Of a DNA stretch of 64,000 nt, positions 21,461-31,291 are shown one piece after another (the first letter of the stretch is position 1; the number at the start of each line of letters is the position of its first letter). Source of the stretch: Rhyacophila brunnea. Taxonomy: Eukaryota > Arthropoda > Insecta > Trichoptera > Rhyacophilidae. A program made the translations under genes and the position numbers. The notes beneath the pieces are model-generated. The model did not search any database. It had not been told where the DNA came from and was given only the letters and a program-made list of their open reading frames with translations. Location of the stretch: contig JAGYXB010001046.1 in the NCBI GenBank assembly GCA_022495005.1, positions 124,001-188,000 on the forward strand, written 5' to 3'.

Positions 21461-21846
21461 TACTTATATAATTGTGCAATATATTTTTTGATTATTATGT
21501 GTCGATACTCGAGTAGATGAAGAAGATGAGAAAGTAGATGTATTAAAAATCGCCAATAATTCACTGTATAAGTACCCTTAATTTGAACTAAAATACAATT
21601 TGAAAAACGTTATTGTAGTGTTTCACACTGCATTTAATCTTAGCGGTAGGTAGGGGGCCCACCAAATATCCTAGCCTGAGGGCACGAATCAGGATGTGGG
21701 GACCATGGTATAGGTACACCGAGTGCAATAGACAAAAGACCGATAAACGAGAAATTAAGCTGTGGAGAAGAAAAAGAGTCTATGGGACTAATTTACATTC
21801 TCCTCCTTGGGCCCCCCCCGCAATATTAAATCCTGGGTGCGCCACT
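21461..21846. other. No gene seen
   Basis: Downstream of the LTR. 21650-21840 is GC-richer than the flanks (GGGGGCCCACC, GGGCCCCCCCCG) and may belong to an unrecognised repeat. No domain is seen in its frames. Confidence 0.4.
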
Positions 21847-22820
21847 GATTCGATGCACGGCAGACTTCCTTCGGGAATATCATCTGTAAGGCGTAAAACC
21901 CACTTAACGGAGCGAGTGGGGCTCTCGCGCAAAATTTCACAAGTGGCGTGTAAATCATCGAAAATACCACGTAATCAAATACGCCAGCGCATACTAGATT
22001 TGACGACGCCTTGTGCCCGCCTGCCCCATGAGTCATCGTTTTTTTGGCTTCGCAGCGATACGAATTGACGAAAATACAACGTAGTCCACCATTCATTGAA
22101 CACGGCAAGCAAAATCACGCTCCTCGAAGCGTCGTCGATAAGACGGGCGAGAAGCCAATATTTAAGAACAATGAACTCTTTGTTTAGTTATTGCGTGTCC
22201 AATATTAATTACATGCCCCGAGAAATTTAATAATATTTTTATTGCTTTGTTATGAGAGACGCTGATAATAATAATTATTTTGTGCTCCTTGAGCCCCTTA
22301 TTACATAGGTAAAGGGTAATGCGCGGTTGAGAGGGGGCCTTCTCAGTAGTGAGCGCACCGAACGCTTTTTTCGTGGGCTTTATACCTAAGGGATTACATT
22401 TGACAATAAACTTACGTTTAGTGGTCATATGAATACAATTTGTGAAAAGGCGCTAAAACAGTTGTGCTTTATCTTGTGTACTTCCCGGGTCTTTTCGGAT
22501 GTTACGGTACTAAAAATTCTCTATAACTCCTTGGTTAGATGCAGACTTGAGTGTGGGTCTATCATTTGGGCCCCGCAACAGTTGAAGTACGGCCTTATGG
22601 TGGAGAGGGTCTAGAAGATTTTTTTTAGACTCCCTCACTTTCGGCTGTATGGATATTATCCGTGGCTTTCCACTTATACTATCAAGATGCGTTTCTAGTG
22701 TTAAGTGTGGTTTTAATCTTTAAGTCCTATCCTGTTAATCTATTTTCGTGTAGGTACCGTTTGAAGTATTCTCCTATATTTTTAATTAATCTCTGTGAAC
22801 TCTGAATAAATACTAAACCT
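21847..22820 (+). pseudogene. Jockey-type LINE fragment split by a MITE
   Basis: 21847-21889 and 22390-22820 are consecutive pieces of the same LINE that lies intact-in-order at 61605-62000. Shared sequence includes TCGGGAATATCATCT, ATTACATTTGACAA, then KALKQLCF, VFSDVTVLK.LYNS and SxxWAPQQLKYGLMVERV. This is the RT C-terminal part. A stop (TAG) after VERV and the missing 5' portion make it dead. The 3' end shows AATAAA near 22806. Confidence 0.75.
21890..22386. mobile_element. 497-bp MITE, PIF/Harbinger-like
   Basis: It interrupts the LINE with TAA on both sides (21887-21889 and 22387-22389). Termini are GGCGTAAAACCCAC and, inverted, GGTATAAAGCCCAC. A 3-bp TAA duplication is typical of PIF/Harbinger. 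It has no coding capacity. Confidence 0.6.
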
Positions 22821-23676
22821 GGAACTATTTCTATTTTATAAATAAGCTATCCTTTACATTTTTCTTTCTTGTTAAAATTCATACGTACACCTGTGTGCTT
22901 ATTTCAAATTTTAATAGTTTTTTAGTAACTATTAATAATTGTTATTGTGATATATCAAGTAGGTTTATAGAAAGTGTTAAATAACATTACAATTATATTG
23001 TAGACGATGGAATTAAAGATCTGAAAAAGCACAGTTTCTGAATGGAAACGCGTTTTATAAAATGATATAAGTTACTATTCATAATTATGATTATGTCAAG
23101 CATTTTAAGGTTGTGCCTAATTTAAATTGAAGTATGTTCGGGACTCCAAAAATCGGAGTTAAAATGTAGATTATATACCAATTTACACCACCCAATACCA
23201 CAGTCGGTTTTAATCGATCGATCAGTTCGCGCAACGCCGACTCAAGTACAAGCTTAAGGTAGTACATCAGTGAAACGGCAAATAATTTTCATTCTGAGAG
23301 AGAACGTTGACCTGGAAACACGTCACTTTGTTTCGTGATGGCGACGGGCCACTTAATTCTTAAATCGTGTAAAGATGACTAAACACGTTACCCATTTACT
23401 TTAAAAAGAAAACATGTCAATGAATATATTATTATTGTTACTAATAGAACAATAAAATGAACAATTAATGGACGTATGTTGGATTTATATGACAAAATAC
23501 ATTTCGTTTGGCATGCGTCATTTGCACCCGCGACCCGCAATCCACGCATCGCCTAGCCACGATCTTTTTAGACCGTGCCTCAACTGATGTACAGCCTTAA
23601 GCATTCGGAAACTACCCGACAACGAGTGGTCTTACCTCACCTGTAACCCTACTGCCGACTAATCATTATTTTATAT
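22821..23676. other. No gene; dispersed repeat at 23262-23380
   Basis: The stretch CAGTGAAACGGCAAATAAT..., ACACGTC..TTTGTTT and ATTCTTAAATCGTGTAAA is repeated in reverse at 30410-30560. Nothing else is recognised. Confidence 0.5.
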
Positions 23677-24587
23677 CAGTGATGGTAAACCTATGGCACG
23701 CGAATGTTTTATGTTGAAGAGAAAAAAATATTACCTAATATAATAATAAAAAAAATACAAAAAAGTGATACCAATAATTATAAGTACTTATATACACTAT
23801 TAATACATATAATGACGACATAGCTATGCTTATTTTCTATACTTTTTAATATTATTTTTACTAGTGGTATTTACCAATCGATGCGCAAACGGACCGACGA
23901 AACTCGTGCATAAATGACAGATCGTATTGTATACAAATTAATAATAGGCAAATTCTCCTCAAGAATTTACATTTATCATAAATATATAATTGAACAAATC
24001 GCTCCTTATGCTTTAATGCGTGACACATAATATTATCGCACTCACCTCATCAGGTGGCGGTGCAAGCCGCTCCGCGAACTTCTGATTTTGATCGATTTAC
24101 AATGCTTGAGACCTCTGTAGCGAGAGAATGCCTCATCTGATCGCAGCGAACTCTAGTGTCTTTTTGTGTGTAAAAAACCAAGCTAAGTAATACAGTAATA
24201 AACAATTTAATTGGTACTAACACAAATGCCTGTACCAAATAAGAAGCAAAAACTTGGTGGAGCTAGTAGTAGTAATTCTGACAGACAGTGAATATGAAAC
24301 ACCGTTCAGTTATGGAAAATCTATAAAAGAAGCGTGGTTAAAATTCTTCCACGACCTTTTTGATAAAATTGAAAACAAGCAAAAATAATATATTAAAAGA
24401 ATAAAAGATATGCATTCGTCTAGAAACATGGTGAAAGATAGAATCTATCATTGTAATATTTAAACTTTTTTTTAATAGATTTCTTAAAAACTACTTTTTT
24501 ATTTTTTCCCAATAACAGACAGTCGAAAGATTATATTTGGAAATTTTAAGCACGCGTGCCTTCGTAAAAAGGTTCGCTAACACCGTG
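23677..24587 (+). mobile_element. Decayed non-autonomous hAT element
   Basis: The left end CAGTGATGGTAAACCTATGGCACGCG and the reversed right end CACGGTGTTAGCGAACCTTTTT...GGCACGCG share the hAT-type start and the AACCT..GGCACGCG block. The flanks TTATAT and TTTATGTA only loosely match an 8-bp target duplication. A short frame at 24226 (MPVPNKKQKLGGASSSNSD) resembles the basic start of hAT transposases, then breaks. Confidence 0.5.
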
Positions 24588-24683
24588 TTTATGTATAATA
24601 TTTCTAACTGGATCGTTTACTTATAATGAACTGTTATTTAAAAATCTCATAATTTATTAATACTTTTAAATGTTTTTTTTTAG

Positions 24684-25883
24684 ATTATCGCTAAAAGCAC
24701 TGTAGCGGCCAATATTGCGAGTCTCATATCGCCCTGGGACGTGACTGAAGAACAAGCGTCTAGCAACAACATGCACTTTGAGGGACAAGACACTAAGCAA
24801 GAACTCAAGGATTATATAGAAAAGTTCAAAAATGTCGCCTGTCGCAATAGTAAACGTGATATTTGTCAATCAAATATGGTAAACACAGAATTATTAGTGG
24901 CTGTTATACAACTGGAAAAAAAATCGTTTCATAAACAAAATTTTGTGTGCAGTATCTGTTTTGATTTTTTTTCGTCCTTCGACCTAATGTTGCTTCACAA
25001 AGCGATACACAAAACCACAATTGGGAAAACGACCAATTCCGATTACGATGGTAATTTTTCAAGATTTCGTCCTGGTCACGTCATGAAGTCACTCAAAATA
25101 ACTCATTCTGGCGAAAAGCCATTTAACTGTGATAAATGCAAATACTCATGCAAACGTTCAGGTGACATAAAAAGACACAAAATGACCCATTCTGGTGAAA
25201 AACCATTTCAATGTGACAAATGCAATTACTCGTGCACGACGTCTGGTAGAATGAAAACACATAAAATGACTCATTCTGGTGAAAAGCCATTTAACTGTGA
25301 TAAATGCAATTACTTATGCACGACGTCTGATACCATGAAATTACATAAAATGACTCATTCTGGTGAAAAGCCATTTAACTGTGATAAATGCAATTATTCA
25401 TGCAGACATCCAAGTCACATGAAAACACACAAAATGGGTCATTCTGGTGAAAAGCCATTTAATTGTGATAAATGCAAATTCTCATGCAGACAATCAAGTA
25501 ACATGAAAACACACAAAATGACTCATTCTGGTGAAAAGCCATTTAAATGTGATATATGCAATTACTCATGCAGACAGTCAGCTCACATGAAAACACACAA
25601 AATGACGCATTCTGGTGAAAAGCCATTTAAATGTGAAAAATGCAATTTTTCATGCACGACGTCTGGTAGAATGAAAATACACAAAATGGCTCATTCTGGT
25701 GAAAAGCCATTTAAATGTCTCAAGTGCAAATACTCATGCAGACGTTCAAGTGACATGAAAACACACAAAATGACTCATTCTGGTGAAAAACCATTTAAAT
25801 GTGATATATGCAATTACTCATGCAGACAGTCAGGTCACATGAAAACACACAAAATGACCCATTCTGGTGAAACGCCATTTTAA
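24684..25883 (+). CDS. G1p terminal exon: nine-finger C2H2 array
   Basis: The exon follows a TTTTTTTTAG acceptor and reads in phase 0 (IIAKSTVAANIASL). After an acidic segment with TKQELKDYIEKF there is the family module VAVIQLEKKSFHKQNFVCSIC...HKAIH (isolated finger), then nine fingers joined by HSGEKPF linkers. The frameworks are nearly identical copies, with Cys at the core Phe position and Tyr or Phe two before it. Helix contact positions differ (for example CKRSGDIKRH, CTTSDTMKLH, CRHPSHMKTH, CRQSSNMKTH, CRQSAHMKTH). The frame ends at TAA in a TPF linker, where the other copies have AAA. Because exons A and B upstream are broken, present expression is doubtful. The linker is Ser-type, unlike the Thr of the other arrays. 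Confidence 0.88.
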   Translation: MIAKSTVAANIASLISPWDVTEEQASSNNMHFEGQDTKQELKDYIEKFKNVACRNSKRDICQSNMVNTELLVAVIQLEKKSFHKQNFVCSICFDFFSSFDLMLLHKAIHKTTIGKTTNSDYDGNFSRFRPGHVMKSLKITHSGEKPFNCDKCKYSCKRSGDIKRHKMTHSGEKPFQCDKCNYSCTTSGRMKTHKMTHSGEKPFNCDKCNYLCTTSDTMKLHKMTHSGEKPFNCDKCNYSCRHPSHMKTHKMGHSGEKPFNCDKCKFSCRQSSNMKTHKMTHSGEKPFKCDICNYSCRQSAHMKTHKMTHSGEKPFKCEKCNFSCTTSGRMKIHKMAHSGEKPFKCLKCKYSCRRSSDMKTHKMTHSGEKPFKCDICNYSCRQSGHMKTHKMTHSGETPF

Positions 25884-26510
25884 TGTGTCAAGTGCAAATA
25901 CTCATGCAGACGTTCAAGTGAGATGAAAACACACACAATGACTCATTCTGGTAAAAAACCATTTAAATGTGACACATGCACTTACTCGTGCACGACATCT
26001 GGTAACATGAAAAGACACAAACTTACTCATACTGGTGAAAAGTCATAATGTGATAAATGTAATTACCCATGTATAACGTTTAGTAGCATGAAAATCCACA
26101 CGAAGACTCATTTTGGTGATTGGTTTTTTAAATGTGATTTATCTAATATTTACTTATGCATTTGATCTGGTAGCATTAAATAGCATTAAAAGACTCATTC
26201 TGGTGAGAAACCATTTAAATCTTATATTTATGTAATAACTCATGCACAACGTGTCATAATATCGCAAAAATTGATTCATTCTGTTGAAAAGCTATTTAAA
26301 TGTGATTTATGTAATATTTACTCATGCATTAGATCCGATAGCATGAAATTGCATAAAATGACTCATTCTAGTGAAAAGTCATTTTCATAATTATTATGAT
26401 AAATGCAATTACCCATACATATCTTTTAATAAGATGAAATTACATGAAAGGACCCATGCCAGTGAAAAGCCATTTCGTGTAAATTCTTATACGCATGAAA
26501 ATTTTCTGTA
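25884..26510 (+). pseudogene. Eroded fingers 10 onward of G1p
   Basis: In the same frame after the TAA, two more good fingers follow (CVKCKYSCRRSSEMKTH, CDTCTYSCTTSGNMKRH), then a second stop. Finger-like units with stops, insertions and frameshifts can be followed to about 26500 (ACTCATTCTGGTGA linkers at 26185 and 26360). Decay increases downstream. Confidence 0.8.
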
Positions 26511-27248
26511 AAAGACACTGACTGTGCTTTTTAGTGAACTGTTAACTGTGAAGGAATGATTTGAATGTAAGGAGGGGAGGGTGTATCTAGGATGCCAGGC
26601 ACTGACCTTTTTTCTTTTGAGGCTGGCTCTATGGTTTGGTTGTCAATCCTGGTCGTATTATCAGTCTCGTTCGGTATTGTTCATTGGGTCATCCGGTGCG
26701 TGCACTTGACGATTTAGCTTAGGTAAGTGCTTATATGCGCACGGTTGATGAATGACTGACCGTTATTTGTCGTGCCAGGCAAGGGTAACATTTTTATCAA
26801 TTTTACGAAACGCGAGATGTATGTTATGTTTACAAATGCAATCTCTGGCAGCCTAAAATTTCTCGCTGTCGATCTCGCTATCAACGACACGACGACAGAT
26901 AAAAACTTGACAGTTTTAAGTCGCCTCACAATATTGTTATGCACTAATTGTACTGCATCTTTCATGATGCCAATGAACCCACCTATTTAATTATGGGATC
27001 AAATTTTTCTAAGAACTCTAGGTACGACAAATATTTAGTTATATAGAAAAAGTAATATTTTTCTTGTTTCATTATCTCTTTAATTTCTTGCGATGCCCGA
27101 AGTCACGTAGATCGCGAACCCCGATAAGGTTGAATATTGTCACTGCATAATCAATATTATATCGTATGTGTAGTAGCTTGATTTTGAAGATCGCTGATGA
27201 GTAGGTAATAAAAAGGCCAATAGTTTAAATTCGTCGCAATTAGTATGT
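26511..27248. other. No gene seen
   Basis: Overlapping short frames on both strands at 26714-26990 show no domain. No repeat is recognised. Confidence 0.4.
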
Positions 27249-27500
27249 CACCTTGTAGCATAGGGGTAATGCACGCACGGGGCGTAAACCCAAGAGATGC
27301 AGGGTTCGATTCACTGCCGGGGTGTTGACGACACCCTGGTCCTGGTGTGGTGCAGTGGCATCATGATTTTGAACCGGTCCTGTTCCAAGCTAGGTTGAGA
27401 ACCCCTGCTCACGGCTAGCTCTGCAGGGGTGGAAGGGGATTTCAAGTGAGAGTTCTTAGTGATCACTGGTATACCACTGTATTAATTCATGATCGCGATG
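27249..27500 (+). repeat. tRNA-derived SINE, family S2
   Basis: The first 76 bases fold like a tRNA. The acceptor CACCTTG/CGGGGTG pairs with two G-U pairs, the D arm is GCAT-AGGGGTA-ATGC, and the T arm contains GGTTCGATTC. The anticodon arm is poor (4-bp stem, 5-base loop) and a non-tRNA body follows, so I read it as a SINE head. The 3' limit is a guess. Confidence 0.55.
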
Positions 27501-28053
27501 ACGTCAGGGGTTACGTCAATTATTATTTTTCATATTAATTTTCAAGGTCTCGGTCACAGCGCTATGTATCAGAGACAGCTGATGGCTATTTACGAACCCG
27601 TAAGGTTTAAGTTCTATGTCACTACAATCTTATTGTTGGCCTAGGTCAGGGCCATATACCCATATAGCAACACTAATTAATTTGGGATTCATGAACTATA
27701 TTAATTAAAGGTCCATTTTTAATTTAAAATTTATTTATTTATCGTTATTTCATATAAAAGTTGTCATTAGTAAAATTGTTTATTATCTTTTATAAAACTT
27801 TGATATAGTATTTATACATTCTTTACACTAATTATATGAAACTATTTTTTTTTTATCCACATATAGCTTAATTTATAAGTTAATATTTATTTCTTAATAA
27901 ACTACTATACTACTATGAACTACTGGCACTTTCCTAGATGTACCTTATGGTACTTCTCGTCTATATACTTGTGAGTGACTCACTCACTACGCGAGTATTT
28001 GCGGGATGACGTCACACGCTGTGACGCACTTGCTCGGGAGGTACTCGTATGTA
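27501..28053. other. No gene seen
   Basis: AT-rich, becoming richer in GC at 27940-28050 (CTCGTC, CACTACGCGAG, GGGATGACGTCAC). Nothing recognised. Confidence 0.4.
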
Positions 28054-29323
28054 CCGGTAGTCCCAAAAGTACCCGACCTGACGTATAGATAGTAGTTGTT
28101 GTTTGAAAATAGTGACCATGATAGAAAGTACCAACCATATAAAGCCTAAGTTTGAAGTTTGACGATGCTACGTTGTTCAGTTATTATTTGTCAGCCATCA
28201 ACAGTGAACGTTCTCAGTGAATTTGTAAACATGGAAAAAATTGGTCAAATTTATGTGATACAGTACTTTCATTTGAAAGGCTCCAGTCCAACCAATATCA
28301 AAGCAGCGCTAGATTCTACTCTGGGGGTGTCTGATCCTTTGTTTACAACAGTAACATATTGGGTGGGTGAGTTTGAACGAGGCTGTACAAGCTGCCAAGA
28401 CGAACATCGCAGTGGTCGACCAAATGAGGTGACCATGCCAGAAATGTTGACGAAAATCCACAAAATGGTATTGGATGAACGTCGATTGAAATTGCGCGAG
28501 CTAGTAGACATGGTAGGCATTTAAAAAAGCGCTGTAAATCACATATTGATTAAAATTTTGGACATGAGAAAGCTGTGCGCAACGTGGCTGCCGCGATTAC
28601 TCACAATGGAACAAAAACAGCATCGTGAGGATGTTTCAATCGAGTGTTTGGCGAAGTTTCACAGCAATAAAGCAGAGTTTTTGCGTCATAACCATGAATG
28701 AAACTTGGGTCCATTACTTCACACCTGAGACGAAAGAATAGTCAAAACAATCCACTGAAAAGGGAGAATCGGCTCCAAAGAAGGCAAGACAGTTCCATCT
28801 GCAGGCAAGGTCATAGCGTCAGTTTTTTTGGATGCGCGTGGGGTAATTTTCATTGATTATCTTCAGAAAGGAAAATCAATCAACAGTGTGTATTATGCAA
28901 ACTTAATGCAGCGTTTGAGTGATGAAATCAATAAAAAACAACCGCAGTTGGCGAAAAAGAAAGTTTCGTTTCATCAGGACAATTAATCAGTTCACACATC
29001 CGTTATCGCGATGGCCAAAATCTAGAATTGCTTCTTCACACAACCTATTCGACAGAATTAGCCCCCTCGGATTATTTTCAGTTTTTAAATTTGATAAAAT
29101 GGCTCGGTGGTAAAAAAACTGCCAACAATAAAGAGGTGGAGTCGGCGTTTGATATCTATTTTGAGGAACTTGACGATTCTTACTATAAACATGGTCTTAA
29201 AGCTATTGAACATTGCTGCAAAAAGTGTATCGACCTAAAGGAGACTACGTAGAGAAATTAAAAAAAAATCCCAAATTTTTTGTGTTTCCTTTGTTAGGTC
29301 GGGTACTTCTGGGACCACCCTTT
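28054..29323 (+). mobile_element. Dead mariner element (1.27 kb)
   Basis: Flanked by TA (28052-28053 and 29324-29325). Inverted ends of about 28 bp: CCGGTAGTCCCAAAAGTACC at left and, reversed, GGGTGGTCCCAGAAGTACC at right, both continuing CGACCT. The length matches the family (about 1.28 kb). Confidence 0.85.
28231..29252 (+). pseudogene. Mariner transposase pseudogene
   Basis: It starts at MEKIGQIYVIQYFHLKG, followed by the helix-turn-helix region and the linker HRSGRPNEVTMPEML. The frame stops after ELVDMVGI (28522). Later pieces are readable in shifting frames: LCATWLPRLLTMEQKQHRE, VIASVFLDARGVIFIDYL, KKVSFHQDN, LAPSDYFQFLN and EELDDSYYKHG. Family catalytic residues are D,D34D. The Asp of FHQDN and of LAPSDY are visible, but the first lies in a broken stretch and several stops intervene, so no active protein is made. 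Confidence 0.88.
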
Positions 29324-31083
29324 TAGGTACCTATTACTCCGCGAAAATTTTCTCGCAGGATTTTTTATCGGAAAATCCGACACCAAATTGACGCGGATTA
29401 GGACTGTTTAGAGTGAAGCGGCGAGACCTACTAATTTTTGTATGAAAAACGTCGATGTTTTATAAGGAGTCGGCGGGATTCCCCGATTCGGATTTTCCCG
29501 AAAATTTTGACTTCACGGGACGCGAAACTCTGCCTACGGTTTTAAGACTTTATCAATTCTCTCTTAAAACCTTGAGAAATCTAATCAAGAAATACTAAGG
29601 CTAGATGAGGACCCCAATTACCCTTCATTTGAAATATATTACGAGAGTCTATAAACTTAGGTAAATGTGGAAAATATGCGTACATAACTTTTACATGACA
29701 AATTCGACGCTCGGGCGATGAACCAATGGGATTGTTTCTGTCCCCTTCTACAAGATAATTGGTAAAATTTCCCGACCAATAGAATCGCTTTTCCCCTTTT
29801 ACTAGAAAAAATGCAAAATCTTCAAACTAATCTCGGGAAAGTGGATTATTTTTTCACTTTCCCGGAAAATTAGGAACTTTCAACTAGATTGGATATAACC
29901 GTTCTTTAAATATCTACAAATGAAACGACTTTCAATGTCGTCGGAAAGCGTTACTATGGGTTTTCATATAATCTAGATATAATGGTATAAAAGGTAAATC
30001 TGCTAATAGAAAAATATGCAATTTGCCGATATGTGCGGAGCACTATACTTTGCATGACCGCTCAGGTCTATAGTTGGCATGAGAATGATTCGAAATTTAA
30101 AATTGAGCGTCATTTTATACTAAATATTTTCCTTCAGCTTTTCCCCCGTTTAGTAGAAAAGCGCGCGCCTAATTTACATTATTGCACAAACTTAAGGCTA
30201 TACTTCAGTGTTGAGGCATTTTCTAAAAAACCCGTGGCTAGGTGATGCGCGGATTATAGTAATGACGCGTGCAGAACGAAATATAATTTGTCATAAAAAT
30301 CCAACACGCGTCCGTTTACTGTTACGTTTATTGTTATATTACTAATAATAATAGTATATTAATTGACAAGTTTCCTTTTTTAAGTACATACGATAAGTTT
30401 TTTAATCATGTTTACACGACTTAAGAATAGTTTCATCCAACGCCACGACAAAACAAACCGACGTGTGCACACTTATCTTTCGATCTCCAATTGGCGAAGA
30501 GTGCTAAATTTCGTCGCACCTACTGTTGAAGATTATTTGCCGTTTCACTGAAGTGCGCTCTTAACAAGATGAGGTATAGAGTGGAATCGATGTTTAAAGG
30601 TAATTACTTGGCAACTTGCTGAACTCCACGAACACAATTGTTGGCAAAAGCGAAAAAACTGCTGTGGGCTTAATTATTGCAAAATATAAGAAAAGATAAA
30701 ATTAATGAATAAAGAAGTATATAATAACACGTCACCTGCCGGGTTACTAATGGAAAAGCAACATTTAAAAAGTTATTTAGTGTTTAAAAACCCACTTAGG
30801 TAGGTTTTGATACTTAACATCGGATTTGAGTATGTTTTGAAAGTCAATCATATGGATATAGGCTTTTTTGAAAGGAAATAAAGTGAATTGAAATAAAAAT
30901 TTATGCCAGGGGTGTATGACGGAGTAAAGCAATAATGAAAGATGTGTTATATTATTTATTTTGGAAAATTATTATTTTATCAAAGAAAAAAGAATATTGG
31001 GCGTAAAATAATTTCGACTTTACAACTTAAATTATACGTTTTCATTACATACTTGCAATATAAAACGATAATACAATATACCG
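29324..31083. other. No gene; one dispersed repeat copy
   Basis: 29340-29550 is moderately GC-rich with CCGATTCGGATTTTCCCG-type words. 30410-30560 is the reverse copy of the 23262-23380 repeat. No coding domain is seen in the short frames. Confidence 0.45.
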
Positions 31084-31291
31084 GGTGCCGGACGACATCC
31101 CGAAGGCCAAAGTCCCGAATGCTGAAACCCCGAATGGCCGAAATCCCGAAAGCCGAAATCCTGAATGCTGAAATCCCAAATGGCCTAAATCCCGAATGGC
31201 CGAAATCCCGAAATACTAAATCCCGAAACCCGAAATCCCGAATGCTGAAATCCTGAATGGCCGGAATCCCGAAGGCCGAAATCCCGAAAAA
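31084..31291 (+). repeat. ~16-bp minisatellite, about 13 units
   Basis: Imperfect copies of GCCGAAATCCCGAATG, with variants CTGAAATCCTGAATGG and GGCCTAAATCCCGAA, in a row. Sharply different in composition from the AT-rich flanks. Confidence 0.8.

Noticed and set aside
27249..27324. Functional tRNA gene
   Set aside because: Acceptor, D and T arms can pair, but the anticodon arm is a 4-bp stem with a 5-base loop and a SINE-like body follows.
31084..31291. CRISPR-like array
   Set aside because: Units are directly adjacent, degenerate and without spacers, and the DNA is eukaryotic; it is a minisatellite.
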